NCBI GenBank assembly: GCA_009787385.1
Contig: WRGC01000005.1
Coordinates: forward strand, 1 to 64,000
Direction of reading: 5' to 3'
DNA length: 64,000 nt
Origin: Bacillota bacterium
GTDB taxonomy: Bacteria > Bacillota > Clostridia > Christensenellales > Pumilibacteraceae
Shown: positions 28,081 through 38,266 of the stretch, in pieces
How positions within the stretch are numbered: position 1 is the stretch's first letter
Layout of the letters: the number at the start of each line of letters is the position of its first letter
The notes under the pieces: model-generated
Databases searched by the model: none
The model's input: only the letters and a program-made list of their open reading frames with translations
What the model was told of the DNA's origin: nothing
Made by a program: the position numbers and the translations under genes

Positions 28081-28653
28081 ATGAAAAACAAAACAGTGGG
28101 GTTTAGTGTTACGGGATCTTTTTGCACTCTAGCGGCAGTGCTTCCTATTATTGCCGAATTGTCAAAACACAACAAAATTATTCCTATAATATCTAACAGT
28201 GTAGCTAGCTTTGATACTAGATTTTATAGAGCAGAAGATTTTTTGAAAGACTTAAAACTTGCAAGCAAAAATGAAAATATCATAACAACTATAGTAGATG
28301 CCGAAAAAATTGGTCCTGCTAACAATCTAGATATTATGGTAATTGCCCCTGCTACAGGTAATACTCTAGCAAAACTAGCATACGGGATTACTGACACCCC
28401 TGTGCTAATGGCTACTAAAGCAACGCTACGCAACAACAAACCTGTACTAATTTCACCAACTACCAATGACGCTCTATCCAATGGTGCAAAAAATTTGGGA
28501 ATACTATTTAATAGCAAAAATATATATACTGTGCCAATAGCACAAGATAGCCCCAATGGCAAACCATTTAGTGCAGTGGCACAGTTGGATATGTTGATAC
28601 CTGCACTTGAATTGGCATTGGGCAAACAACAAATACAGCCAATATATATATAG
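28081..28653 (+). CDS. dpaB: dipicolinate synthase subunit B
   Basis: Flavoprotein subunit (SpoVFB) of dipicolinate synthase. N-terminal TVGFSVTGSFCTLAAVLP, the PAXXN-like motif VIAPATGNTLAKLAYGITDTPVLMA and KPVLISPTTNDALSNGAKNLGIL are typical. 190 residues is normal. AAAGGAA precedes the ATG. Partner of the upstream dpaA; expected to be expressed late in the mother cell under sigma-K. Confidence 0.93.
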   Translation: MKNKTVGFSVTGSFCTLAAVLPIIAELSKHNKIIPIISNSVASFDTRFYRAEDFLKDLKLASKNENIITTIVDAEKIGPANNLDIMVIAPATGNTLAKLAYGITDTPVLMATKATLRNNKPVLISPTTNDALSNGAKNLGILFNSKNIYTVPIAQDSPNGKPFSAVAQLDMLIPALELALGKQQIQPIYI

Positions 28654-28714
28654 CAATTTACCAAAACTTATAGTATTGAGAAAAATATGTTTACTATAAA
28701 CAAAAAGGAATTAT

Positions 28715-30400
28715 ATGATATCAGGACAAATAAAAAAAAATACCAACCTAGTACCACCAATTATAGCAACTGGTATTTCTAAATTTGCTTACAATTCTCA
28801 AAGTGGCGTAAGTGTGGCTTTTTTGGGTACACTTGTATCACATAGAGATCTAACTCTTAGATATGATACTCAAAATCACGCCGAAATTGTACTACAACAC
28901 TATCTAAAAAAGGGGACAAAATCATTTGTAGATTTAGAGGGAAGTTATTCGTTTGCTATATATGATGCAAGAGACCAAAAACTTATACTAACTAGAGACA
29001 GAATAGGAACAAAAAATATATTTTATTGTATTGATGATGAGACATTTACATTTGCATCAACACTAAGACAATTGTTTGTGGACTACGGTATTAAAGCAAA
29101 ATTAGACAAATTAGGACTCAATCAAATGTTGCTTTTAGGACCAGCACGCCCATCTGATAGTGGAATATACAAAAATATATCTACAATCAAAGCGGGACAT
29201 TTTGTAGAGTATGTAGATGGTAGAATAAAGGAACACAACTACTACAACCTATGTTCTAAAGAGTGGAACATGAGTGTGAATGATACTATAGATTATGCTC
29301 GCAATATAATTACAACCAGAACAAACGAATATTTGGATACTGACAAACCATATGCATGTTTTTTGTCAGGCGGAATAGACAGTAGTATACTATCTTATAT
29401 AGCCAAAAATGACAACAACCTCACTACCCCACTAGTGACAATATCAGTAGACTACAAAGACAGTGACACTGACTTTGTCCCAAACAGTTTTCAACCCGAA
29501 CATGATAGAGATTATATTGCTATTATGAAAGACTTTTTGAATAGCAAACACTTTGATATTGTACTTGACAACCAAACTCTTGCAAAATCAATAGTAGATG
29601 CTGCTGTATTTAGGGGTTTGCCAGGTATGGCTGATATAGATAGTTCTCTATTATTGTTGTGTCAACATACCAAAGAGAGTTTTGATATAGCCGTAAGTGG
29701 AGAATGTGCTGACGAAATTTTTGGCGGATACCCATGGTATCACGACAACACAATACGCAATCACAAAGGTTTTCCATGGTCTAGAGATTTGGGTATTCGC
29801 ACAGATGTATTTGATATAGATAGCAATGTAGCTTCACACTTTGTAGATGAATACTACCAAAGTACTATCAATAGTGTATCACACATAAGAGGCGAAGATG
29901 ATTTGGATAAAAGGATTAGAGAATTGTTTGTACTCAACCTAAATTGGTTTGGAGCAAGTCTACTAGAACGCAAAGAAATGATGTCAGGAGCAGCTGGTTT
30001 ACAAGTACAAATGCCATTCACAGATCACCACCTAGTAGAATTTGCATACAACTTGCCATGGAATCTAAAATCTCTAAATGGTAGAGAAAAAGGGATAATG
30101 CGTCAAGCGTTTAAAGGACTACTTCCACAAAAAATAATTGACCGCAAAAAAAGCCCATATCCAAAATCCTTCAGTCCAATATACTTCAACTTTGTAAAAG
30201 AAAGGGTAACCGAAATTCTAGATAGCAATTCACACGCAAGCATACTACTAAACAAATCCAACCTAACAAAACTCATGACTGCAGACCCAATGTCAATGCA
30301 ACCATGGTATGGACAACTAATGAGACTACCACAGTTGTTGGGATATATAGTACAATTGGATACAATACTTAGAGAGTTTAATGTAGAAATTGTAGAATAA
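28715..30400 (+). CDS. asnB: asparagine synthetase-like protein lacking the glutaminase Cys
   Basis: The C-terminal synthetase domain is intact: ATP pyrophosphate loop FLSGGIDSSILSYIAK (about residues 223-238), VSGECADEIFGGYPWYH and MPFTDHHLVEFAYNLPW. It would activate aspartate with ATP. The N-terminal class II glutaminase domain is shortened: the protein begins MISGQIKKN instead of MCGI, so the nucleophilic Cys2 is missing, and the RRGPD-type loop is not recognisable; the later LEGSYSFAIYDARDQKLILTRDRIG segment remains. AAGGA precedes the ATG, and no upstream frame supplies a Cys start. Ammonia dependence or a changed reaction is inferred. It follows dpaB by 61 bases, so sporulation expression (compare AsnO) is plausible. 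Confidence 0.85.
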   Translation: MISGQIKKNTNLVPPIIATGISKFAYNSQSGVSVAFLGTLVSHRDLTLRYDTQNHAEIVLQHYLKKGTKSFVDLEGSYSFAIYDARDQKLILTRDRIGTKNIFYCIDDETFTFASTLRQLFVDYGIKAKLDKLGLNQMLLLGPARPSDSGIYKNISTIKAGHFVEYVDGRIKEHNYYNLCSKEWNMSVNDTIDYARNIITTRTNEYLDTDKPYACFLSGGIDSSILSYIAKNDNNLTTPLVTISVDYKDSDTDFVPNSFQPEHDRDYIAIMKDFLNSKHFDIVLDNQTLAKSIVDAAVFRGLPGMADIDSSLLLLCQHTKESFDIAVSGECADEIFGGYPWYHDNTIRNHKGFPWSRDLGIRTDVFDIDSNVASHFVDEYYQSTINSVSHIRGEDDLDKRIRELFVLNLNWFGASLLERKEMMSGAAGLQVQMPFTDHHLVEFAYNLPWNLKSLNGREKGIMRQAFKGLLPQKIIDRKKSPYPKSFSPIYFNFVKERVTEILDSNSHASILLNKSNLTKLMTADPMSMQPWYGQLMRLPQLLGYIVQLDTILREFNVEIVE

Positions 30401-30449
30401 CGGCATATACTAAGTAATAATAAATAATTTAATTTCCATTAACTTCAAT

Positions 30450-30493
30450 AACAATTACACGCAATACCAAATAATTGCGTGTAATTGTTTTGT
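30450..30493. terminator. bidirectional terminator
   Basis: 16-bp perfect stem (AACAATTACACGCAAT and complement, 30450-30465 / 30474-30489) with an 8-base loop and T-rich tail. It ends the dpaA-dpaB-asnB transcript (+) and the rpiR transcript (-). Confidence 0.88.
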
Positions 30494-30537
30494 TAAAAAA
30501 CAAATTGAAACTACTGACAAAAACTCAAACAATTGTA

Positions 30538-31323
30538 CTAAACCTCAAACAAACGCAAATAATTAATAAACTCTCTATACAACATATCACAAACAACAGA
30601 GAGAGAAAGCATAGAAATCAAGTCCCTATCTTTAGTTTTGCTTAGTACAGTTGCTTGATAGTACAAATTGTAAGATGAATTGCGAGCCAAAAAGTTGTCA
30701 TTAAAATGTGTGATACTTAGTATTGGAATTTTGTATTGAGAAAGTGTAATTATATTTGGTTTTAAACCTTCAGTCTCACCACTCAAAGATATAATAATTA
30801 TAAAATCTTGCGAACTCATAGATGGCATTACTAAATCAAACTCTTTTTTGGCGGGAATAATATTTATGTATTTGCCTATACTCATAAGACTACGATTAAG
30901 TTCTCTCAAAGCGTTGTGTTGCCCTGACCCTGTTCCGTAGCCATATATATTTTTTGCTTCAAACATTTTTAATACAATTGATTTTATATCTGATTGCAAG
31001 CACAGTTTTTGTGTAGCTACAATATCTTGCAACTGCCATTCTATCAAGTTTGCACTAGATATCTCATCTTCACAAGTATTTTGTTCCAATTCTAATTTCA
31101 AACTAAATTTAAACTCAGAAAAGCCAGAAAAGCCTAATTTTTTTAGCAATCTATGTACTGTGCTATTAGAGCAATGACATCTTTGCGATAAACAACTAAT
31201 ATTATTGCTAGCAACTTCTTGCTTATTTGCCAAAATAAAATGACAAATTTGCCTCTCATTTTCGTTGAGATGCAAATATTGTCTATTAATTAAGTTTGAT
31301 AGGTTGCCAATCAATACGCTCAT
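30538..31323 (-). CDS. RpiR-family regulator of the alpha-glucoside operon
   Basis: DNA-binding regulator that senses a phosphosugar. N-terminal helix-turn-helix of the RpiR type (residues 1-78, with CHCSNSTVHRLLKKLGFSGF) and a C-terminal SIS domain (IYGYGTGSGQHNALREL and IIIISLSGETEGLKP). It is the last gene of the PTS-glucosidase-regulator series on the minus strand, like GlvR next to glvA and glvC, so it probably responds to the 6-phospho-sugar made by the adjacent PTS. No clear ribosome site. Confidence 0.88.
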   Translation of the reverse strand: MSVLIGNLSNLINRQYLHLNENERQICHFILANKQEVASNNISCLSQRCHCSNSTVHRLLKKLGFSGFSEFKFSLKLELEQNTCEDEISSANLIEWQLQDIVATQKLCLQSDIKSIVLKMFEAKNIYGYGTGSGQHNALRELNRSLMSIGKYINIIPAKKEFDLVMPSMSSQDFIIIISLSGETEGLKPNIITLSQYKIPILSITHFNDNFLARNSSYNLYYQATVLSKTKDRDLISMLSLSVVCDMLYREFINYLRLFEV

Positions 31324-31383
31324 TGTTTTGTTACAACAAAATTATACCCACATATAAATACATAATTTAAGCAACATACATAT

Positions 31384-32739
<1,356 letters not shown>

Positions 32740-32751
32740 TTATTTTATTAA

Positions 32752-32949
32752 GGAGTGTACAAATAGCGGACATTAAAATGGAAAGAAGAAACAACTAAAA
32801 TAAAAACAACCTTAAAGCGTTCGGGGGTTTGGGGGGATTCGCAACCCCCCAAGAGCTTTTTTGGTTCTTTTTTGGCGTCAAAAAAGAATATCGCTGGTCT
32901 TATTGTTTGTTTCTATTCTATTGTTAATATCCTCTCGTTGTACACTCTC
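32752..32949 (+). repeat. MITE-like intergenic element, copy F
   Basis: One of the best-preserved copies. TTGGGGGG / CCCCCCAA stem around ATTCGCAA, intact 10-bp T/A hairpin, and clean ends AGGAGTGTACAAATAG and CGTTGTACACTCT. TTTTATTAA (32743-32751) and TTTTGTTAA (32950-32958) flank it. It lies inside the PTS-malH operon, in inverted orientation to transcription. Confidence 0.88.
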
Positions 32950-32974
32950 TTTTGTTAATTAAAAAAGTATCACA

Positions 32975-34624
32975 CTATTTGCCTAAGTCATTATCTATCT
33001 TTTCATCTAAAGGAGTACCCAAAGTTATAGAACTATCATCTAATACCTTATCAACCAACTCATCCATCTGTGATCTAATCATAACTACATCACCGCCAAT
33101 AATAACTTGTATAGCATCACCTCTCACTACAACGCCATAAGCCCCAATCTCCTTAAAATGCTCTTCTTTATAGAGCAATGATGCGTCTTTGACTGTAACT
33201 CTAAGTCTTGTAGCACAATTGTTGAGTTCTTTTAAGTTGTCTTGTCCACCAAGGGCATCTATATACTGCATTGCCTTTTGGGTAAATGGATTGATTTTTA
33301 TACCATTCTTTTTAGCATCTTCCAACTTTTGTTGATAGTCTTTTTTGGTATACAACTTAATCTCATCACTATCTTTTTCTCTACCAGGCGTAGGTAAATC
33401 AAACTTTAGAATAAAAAATCTAAATGTAAAAAACCATATACAACTGAATCCTAATCCAACCAATATTTGCCAAACATATGTCAACCAATGATTTTTGAAA
33501 AGGGGTATCCAATTTGTACTCAAAAATGCAAGCAACCCATCACCAAAATCTCCCCTTACCCCTACAAGATAAGTACAAGTAGCCAAACATGCCGCCAACA
33601 ATGCATGCAATCCAAACAACATTGGAGCTACAAACAAAAAAGTAAATTCTAAAGGTTCGGTTATTCCTGTCAAAACTGCCGTCAATGTCACGGGTATCAA
33701 TATTGCCTTAACTTTCTGTTTTTTTTCAGGCTTTGCTGTCATGTAGATTGCTACAGCAACTCCTAGTGAGCCAAAAACTTTACTGCTACCATGCAATGCA
33801 AATCCACCTATTGGAAAAAGCACACTGAGTGGGTCGCTAGAATTGGCAAAACTTGGCAATCCATTTATCCATGCTATCTTTATACCCTCATCAATAACGG
33901 CAGGACCAAGCATAAAAGGTTGCCATATAAAGTGGTGAAGCCCTGTAGGTATTAAAATTCGTTCTAAAAAAGTATATATCCAAACACCAAATGGACCACT
34001 ATGCAACATAAAACCTTGCAAACTTCCAATAGCTCTTTGAATAGGTGGCCAAACAAAAACAGTCAATACCGCAAGTACCATCATTGACGCAAAACCAACT
34101 ATGTACACAAATGTAGAACCTTGAAAAATACCCAAAAAATCTGGAAGTTTTTTGTCAAAAAATCTATTGTGAATATACACACTACACGCTGCAATTGCAA
34201 TTGCACCTATGAGTCCTGTATCCAATGTTACTATTCCCGCAATAAGTTTTAAGCCCGTACCTGAGCCAACCTCGCTAATGTCAATACCAAGAGAATCACC
34301 AAAATTGGTAAGTATCCCACCAATGAAATAGTTCCATGTCAAATATATCATGGCACCAGTCATTGCCGCTCTACCCTTTTCAGCTTTAGCAAGCCCAACA
34401 CAGACACCAATTACAAACAAAACTTCTATTTGATTAAAGACAGTCCATGCCCCATCAGCAATTATAGAAATTATTTTTGTCCAAGTTGTACCTTCTTGGG
34501 CAATATCACCAACAATTGCGGGATTGCCCAAAATAATAGTCAAAGATAACACCAATCCAACAAAGGCAAAAAGTAGTACAGGGGTCATCATTGCCCCACC
34601 AAACCGTTGAAATTTTTGCATCAT
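32975..34624 (-). CDS. PTS system EIICB, alpha-glucoside/maltose class
   Basis: Transporter that imports and phosphorylates an alpha-glucoside. IIC: ten or so helices from residue 10 to 410, with AVIYLTWNYFIGG-like and LTGITEPLEFTFLF loops; IIB: phosphorylated Cys in LNNCATRLRVTV near residue 470, followed by GDAIQVIIGGDV. No IIA domain, as in GlvC and MalX, so phosphate comes from a separate IIA, possibly that of the 23781-25718 protein. The C-terminal tail after IIB is unusually long and acidic. AAAGGATTGAG precedes the start. First gene of the operon with malH and rpiR; element F interrupts the gap to malH. Confidence 0.9.
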   Translation of the reverse strand: MMQKFQRFGGAMMTPVLLFAFVGLVLSLTIILGNPAIVGDIAQEGTTWTKIISIIADGAWTVFNQIEVLFVIGVCVGLAKAEKGRAAMTGAMIYLTWNYFIGGILTNFGDSLGIDISEVGSGTGLKLIAGIVTLDTGLIGAIAIAACSVYIHNRFFDKKLPDFLGIFQGSTFVYIVGFASMMVLAVLTVFVWPPIQRAIGSLQGFMLHSGPFGVWIYTFLERILIPTGLHHFIWQPFMLGPAVIDEGIKIAWINGLPSFANSSDPLSVLFPIGGFALHGSSKVFGSLGVAVAIYMTAKPEKKQKVKAILIPVTLTAVLTGITEPLEFTFLFVAPMLFGLHALLAACLATCTYLVGVRGDFGDGLLAFLSTNWIPLFKNHWLTYVWQILVGLGFSCIWFFTFRFFILKFDLPTPGREKDSDEIKLYTKKDYQQKLEDAKKNGIKINPFTQKAMQYIDALGGQDNLKELNNCATRLRVTVKDASLLYKEEHFKEIGAYGVVVRGDAIQVIIGGDVVMIRSQMDELVDKVLDDSSITLGTPLDEKIDNDLGK

Positions 34625-34798
34625 AAACTTTACTCAATCCTTTTAAAATTAGGAATATCAAAAAGCTTTCATTAGATATTCTAAAGTAATGACATAATTG
34701 TATTTTATAAAAAGTATTAAGTAAAATAATTTTGATTATTATGATTGTAGTTTTAAAAACAGATATATAGTATCAAATTGTGGAAAAATTTCCACAAG

Positions 34799-34834
34799 CA
34801 AAAGCACTTGCAACGATTGTTGCAAGTGCTTTTG
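34799..34834 (-). terminator. terminator downstream of topA
   Basis: 14-bp perfect stem (AAAGCACTTGCAAC / GTTGCAAGTGCTTT) with a 4-base loop and A/T flanks, nine bases after the topA stop codon. Confidence 0.9.
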
Positions 34835-34842
34835 GAAAATCT

Positions 34843-37002
34843 TTATTTTTTAGGAGGAATCTCATTGCTAGTAAACACACAATCTGGATATCTAGTGCAA
34901 CCATAAAATTGCCGCTTGCCAAAACCTATTTTGCGAATAGGACTACCACACTCTGGACAAGGTGGCAAATTCTCATCAATCTTTGCATCAGTTGTTGAGT
35001 CTACCATTTTTTTTATGTTGCGACATTTTGGAAAGGCACTACAGCCATAAAACTTGCCGTATCTTCCTTCTCTCTCCAACATATTAGCACCACACTTTTC
35101 ACAAATTTCATCTGTAATCTTAGGTTTGGGCTTTTCTATTGGATTGCCATCTTGATCTATATTCATTATATGTTTGCAATCAGGGTAATTGCTACACGAT
35201 AAAAATTTGCCAAATCTACCTGTCTTTACAAACAATTTTGAACCACACTCAGGACAATCAAAGTCAGTTTCTTCATCGGGTTCTCTCATGTTGACGCCGT
35301 CACCCATAGCCGACTTGAGTTTAGGTTCAAACTCACAATAAAAATCTTCTATGACTTTTTGCCACACCTTGCCACCATCTTCAATATCATCCAAACTTTG
35401 CTCCATACCTGCCGTAAATTCTATATTCATAACATCAGGAAAATACCCCACTAACATATCTACACACTTAAAACCTAGCTCTGTAGGTATCAATACCTTG
35501 CCATCTTTTTCTACATACTTGCGAGCTAAAAGCGTAGCAATTGTAGGGGAATATGTCGCCGGTCTACCTATTCCACTCTCTTCCATCTTTTTTACTAGAC
35601 TAGCTTCATTATACCTTGCAGGTGGCTTAGTAAACTTTTGTTCAAACTTATCTTCTATCCAATTGGGCTTGTCCCCCTCTACCAATTCTGGAAGAAGTGC
35701 ATTGTCATCATTATCATCATCTTTTTTTTCAACAAAGCTATTATACACTACAGTATAACCATCAAATATCATAGTTCTGCCAGTAGCTCTAAAATTGTAC
35801 TTGTTGCAATCTATATCTACTGACACACTATTGTATTGAGCAGGTGTCATTTGACTTGCAAGAAAACGCTCATATATGAGCTTATATAGCTTTAGGTCAG
35901 CAGGTTTTAAGTACTGTTTGATACTATCGGGTGTGAGAGAAAGATCTATAGGTCTTATACATTCGTGAGCATCTTGAGCTCCTTTTTTAGAAGCATATAT
36001 ATTAGGTTTTGATGGAGCATACTTGTCACCATATTTCTTCAAAATATATTCCTTGGCAGCTGCTTGGGCATCAACCGATACCCTAGTACTGTCAGTTCTT
36101 ATATATGTCACCAAAGCTGTCTTTCCTTGTTGTCCTAGGTCTACACCTTCATAAAGAGCTTGTGCTGACAAGCTTGTTTGTTTTAGTGACATACCTAGCT
36201 TGTTGAGTGAGTCCTGTTGCATGCTACTAGTGACAAATGGAGCAAGCGGTCTAGAGTTGGTAACAGATTTTTTGACAGAAGTTACAGTATAATTGTGAGC
36301 CGAAATTGCATTTAAGACTAAATCCAACTCATCTTTATTTGCTATTTTAAGTTTTTTACCATTAAAACTGTGCAAATTTGCTTTGAAATTGTGTGTACCA
36401 TTTTTGTCACTAATACTCAATAAGCTATAAAAAGTCCAATATTCTTCAGGTTTGAAGTTGAGAATTTCTCTCTCTCTATCTACTACAAGTCTCAAAGTAA
36501 CTGACTGTACTCTACCTGCACTAAGCTTGTTTTGAATTTTTCTAGACAATAATGGTGAAAGTTTGTATCCTACTATTCTATCTAATACTCTTCTTGCTTG
36601 TTGAGCATCAACTAGATTGATGTCCACTGACCTTGGCGACTGTAGTGCAGCTTGAACTGCTTTTTTTGATATTTCATTAAAGACTATACGAACGGGAGCA
36701 TTTACATCTATATCCAAAATATTAGCCAAATGCCAACTTATAGCTTCACCTTCTCTATCTGGGTCAGTAGCAAGATATACTTGAGTAGATGATTTGGCAG
36801 ACTTTTGAAGCCTATCTACTATATCTTGCTTGTCACTCAATATTTCGTATTTAGGTTCAAAATTTTTTTTAACATTTATTCCAAGGCGTTTTGCAGGCAA
36901 ATCTCTAATGTGTCCCTTAGTAGCAAATACTTTGTACCCACTACCTAGGTATTTCTCTATAGTCTCTTTTTTTCCTGCACCTTCTATAATTACGAGTTTC
37001 AT
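34843..37002 (-). CDS. topA: DNA topoisomerase I
   Basis: Type IA topoisomerase that relaxes negative supercoils. Toprim start MKLVIIEGAGKKETIEKYL (most relatives have VESPAKAKTI; the Glu is kept), DPDREGEAISWHL metal site, catalytic Tyr near residue 300 in TYIRTDSTRVS, then RPATYSPTIATLL. Three C-terminal zinc ribbons follow (CPECGSKLF...CSNYPDC, CEKCGANML...CSAFPKC, CPECGSPIR...CTRYPDC). 720 residues is normal. TAGGAA precedes the ATG at 37000-37002. It follows dprA on the same strand, the usual Firmicutes pairing. Confidence 0.95.
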   Translation of the reverse strand: MKLVIIEGAGKKETIEKYLGSGYKVFATKGHIRDLPAKRLGINVKKNFEPKYEILSDKQDIVDRLQKSAKSSTQVYLATDPDREGEAISWHLANILDIDVNAPVRIVFNEISKKAVQAALQSPRSVDINLVDAQQARRVLDRIVGYKLSPLLSRKIQNKLSAGRVQSVTLRLVVDREREILNFKPEEYWTFYSLLSISDKNGTHNFKANLHSFNGKKLKIANKDELDLVLNAISAHNYTVTSVKKSVTNSRPLAPFVTSSMQQDSLNKLGMSLKQTSLSAQALYEGVDLGQQGKTALVTYIRTDSTRVSVDAQAAAKEYILKKYGDKYAPSKPNIYASKKGAQDAHECIRPIDLSLTPDSIKQYLKPADLKLYKLIYERFLASQMTPAQYNSVSVDIDCNKYNFRATGRTMIFDGYTVVYNSFVEKKDDDNDDNALLPELVEGDKPNWIEDKFEQKFTKPPARYNEASLVKKMEESGIGRPATYSPTIATLLARKYVEKDGKVLIPTELGFKCVDMLVGYFPDVMNIEFTAGMEQSLDDIEDGGKVWQKVIEDFYCEFEPKLKSAMGDGVNMREPDEETDFDCPECGSKLFVKTGRFGKFLSCSNYPDCKHIMNIDQDGNPIEKPKPKITDEICEKCGANMLEREGRYGKFYGCSAFPKCRNIKKMVDSTTDAKIDENLPPCPECGSPIRKIGFGKRQFYGCTRYPDCVFTSNEIPPKK

Positions 37003-37143
37003 TTTTTTCCTAGTTGGTTTTAATTTGTTATAGCAATTAGCCAATTGTATATAATACTCATCAACTGTTATACAATATAACACGCTTTTTGATGATTGTC
37101 AATTGCGAACGCATAAATTGTCAAAATATTACAATTTAATACA

Positions 37144-38238
37144 TCAAATACCACCTATCAATTGCCAACTATTTCCTGCCAACTTAGCAACTATATCTCT
37201 CATTTCTAAATTACTCAACAATACTGAAAGCTCTCTTGAATTGCAATTTAATTCTTCTACAATATTATCAAACGAAGTTTTGCCTTTAGCCAACAATAAA
37301 TTGTATACTTGTTGTTCAAAAAAATCTAATACTGGTTTAATTTTATCATTTTTAGTATTAGTACTAGATTGCCATCCCAAATCTTGTACAATATCCTGCC
37401 CACTTGTAACCAACATTGCTCCATCTTGTATAAGTTGATTAGTACCTATACTTTGAGAAGAATTGATTGGACCAGGGACACAATATATTTGCTTACCTTG
37501 TTCCAATCCTAAATTTGCAGTAATTTTAGCTCCACTTTTTTGACCTGCTTCTACCACCAAAATACCATTAGAAATTCCTGATACTATGCGGTTTCTAGCT
37601 ATAAACATATATGGTTGTGGTACTGTTTGTGGAGTATATTCACTTACCAACAACCCTATTTGTGATATTTGCTTTGACAAATTGTTGTTAGTACTAGGAT
37701 GAATATGATTAAATCCACCAGCAATTATAGCTATAGTTTTGCCATTACTTTCAATAGCTTGTCTATGGGCATATGTATCTATGCCTGTAGCTAGTCCACT
37801 TACTATCGTAACACCATTCTCTACCAACTGCTTGACAATAATTTTTGTAGCTATTTGTCCATAACTTGTACTATGTCTAGTACCCACAACTGCAATACAT
37901 TTGGTATCAAACAATGACAAATCACCTAAAGCATACAATAAGTTTGGTGGATCATACACATGCTTTAGACTCTTTGGATAAGCTGTATTTTCAATACAAA
38001 CTAGTTGTATCCCTTGGTTGTACAATTCTTGCAAATTAGTATTGAGATGCTCAATATCTCTCAACTTATCCAAAACAATATATTTGTCTCCCAAAGTACA
38101 CTTTATTTTGTCATTACAATAAAAATCTTCCCATACACAAACCGCACTACCACACAACTGTAGTAGTGTATTTTGCTTAGCTATAGAAATAGATGCAAGC
38201 GACATCCAATGATATACTATATCTGGTGTAATATTCAT
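37144..38238 (-). CDS. dprA: DNA-processing protein DprA
   Basis: Loads RecA on incoming single-stranded DNA during transformation. Rossmann core with CIAVVGTRHSTSYG, VSGLATGIDTYAHRQAI, IIAGGF and the RNRIVSGISNGILVVEAGQKSGAKITA signature; a C-terminal winged-helix-like segment (LLLAKGKTSFDNIVEELNCNSRELSVLLSNLE) as in long forms. 364 residues. The start lies 28 bases after the helicase stop; TTGTAG-N16-TATAAC stands six bases before the ATG, a weak leaderless-type promoter. Present with comM, so natural competence genes persist. Confidence 0.93.
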   Translation of the reverse strand: MNITPDIVYHWMSLASISIAKQNTLLQLCGSAVCVWEDFYCNDKIKCTLGDKYIVLDKLRDIEHLNTNLQELYNQGIQLVCIENTAYPKSLKHVYDPPNLLYALGDLSLFDTKCIAVVGTRHSTSYGQIATKIIVKQLVENGVTIVSGLATGIDTYAHRQAIESNGKTIAIIAGGFNHIHPSTNNNLSKQISQIGLLVSEYTPQTVPQPYMFIARNRIVSGISNGILVVEAGQKSGAKITANLGLEQGKQIYCVPGPINSSQSIGTNQLIQDGAMLVTSGQDIVQDLGWQSSTNTKNDKIKPVLDFFEQQVYNLLLAKGKTSFDNIVEELNCNSRELSVLLSNLEMRDIVAKLAGNSWQLIGGI

Positions 38239-38266
38239 ATTATTGTTATAAATTATAAAAAACGAA

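Noticed and set aside
34658-34671. Catabolite-responsive (cre-like) palindrome upstream of the alpha-glucoside PTS gene.
   Set aside because: TGAAAGCTTTTTGA differs from the cre consensus at two key positions, including the central CG, and its position is close to the ribosome site; too weak to call.
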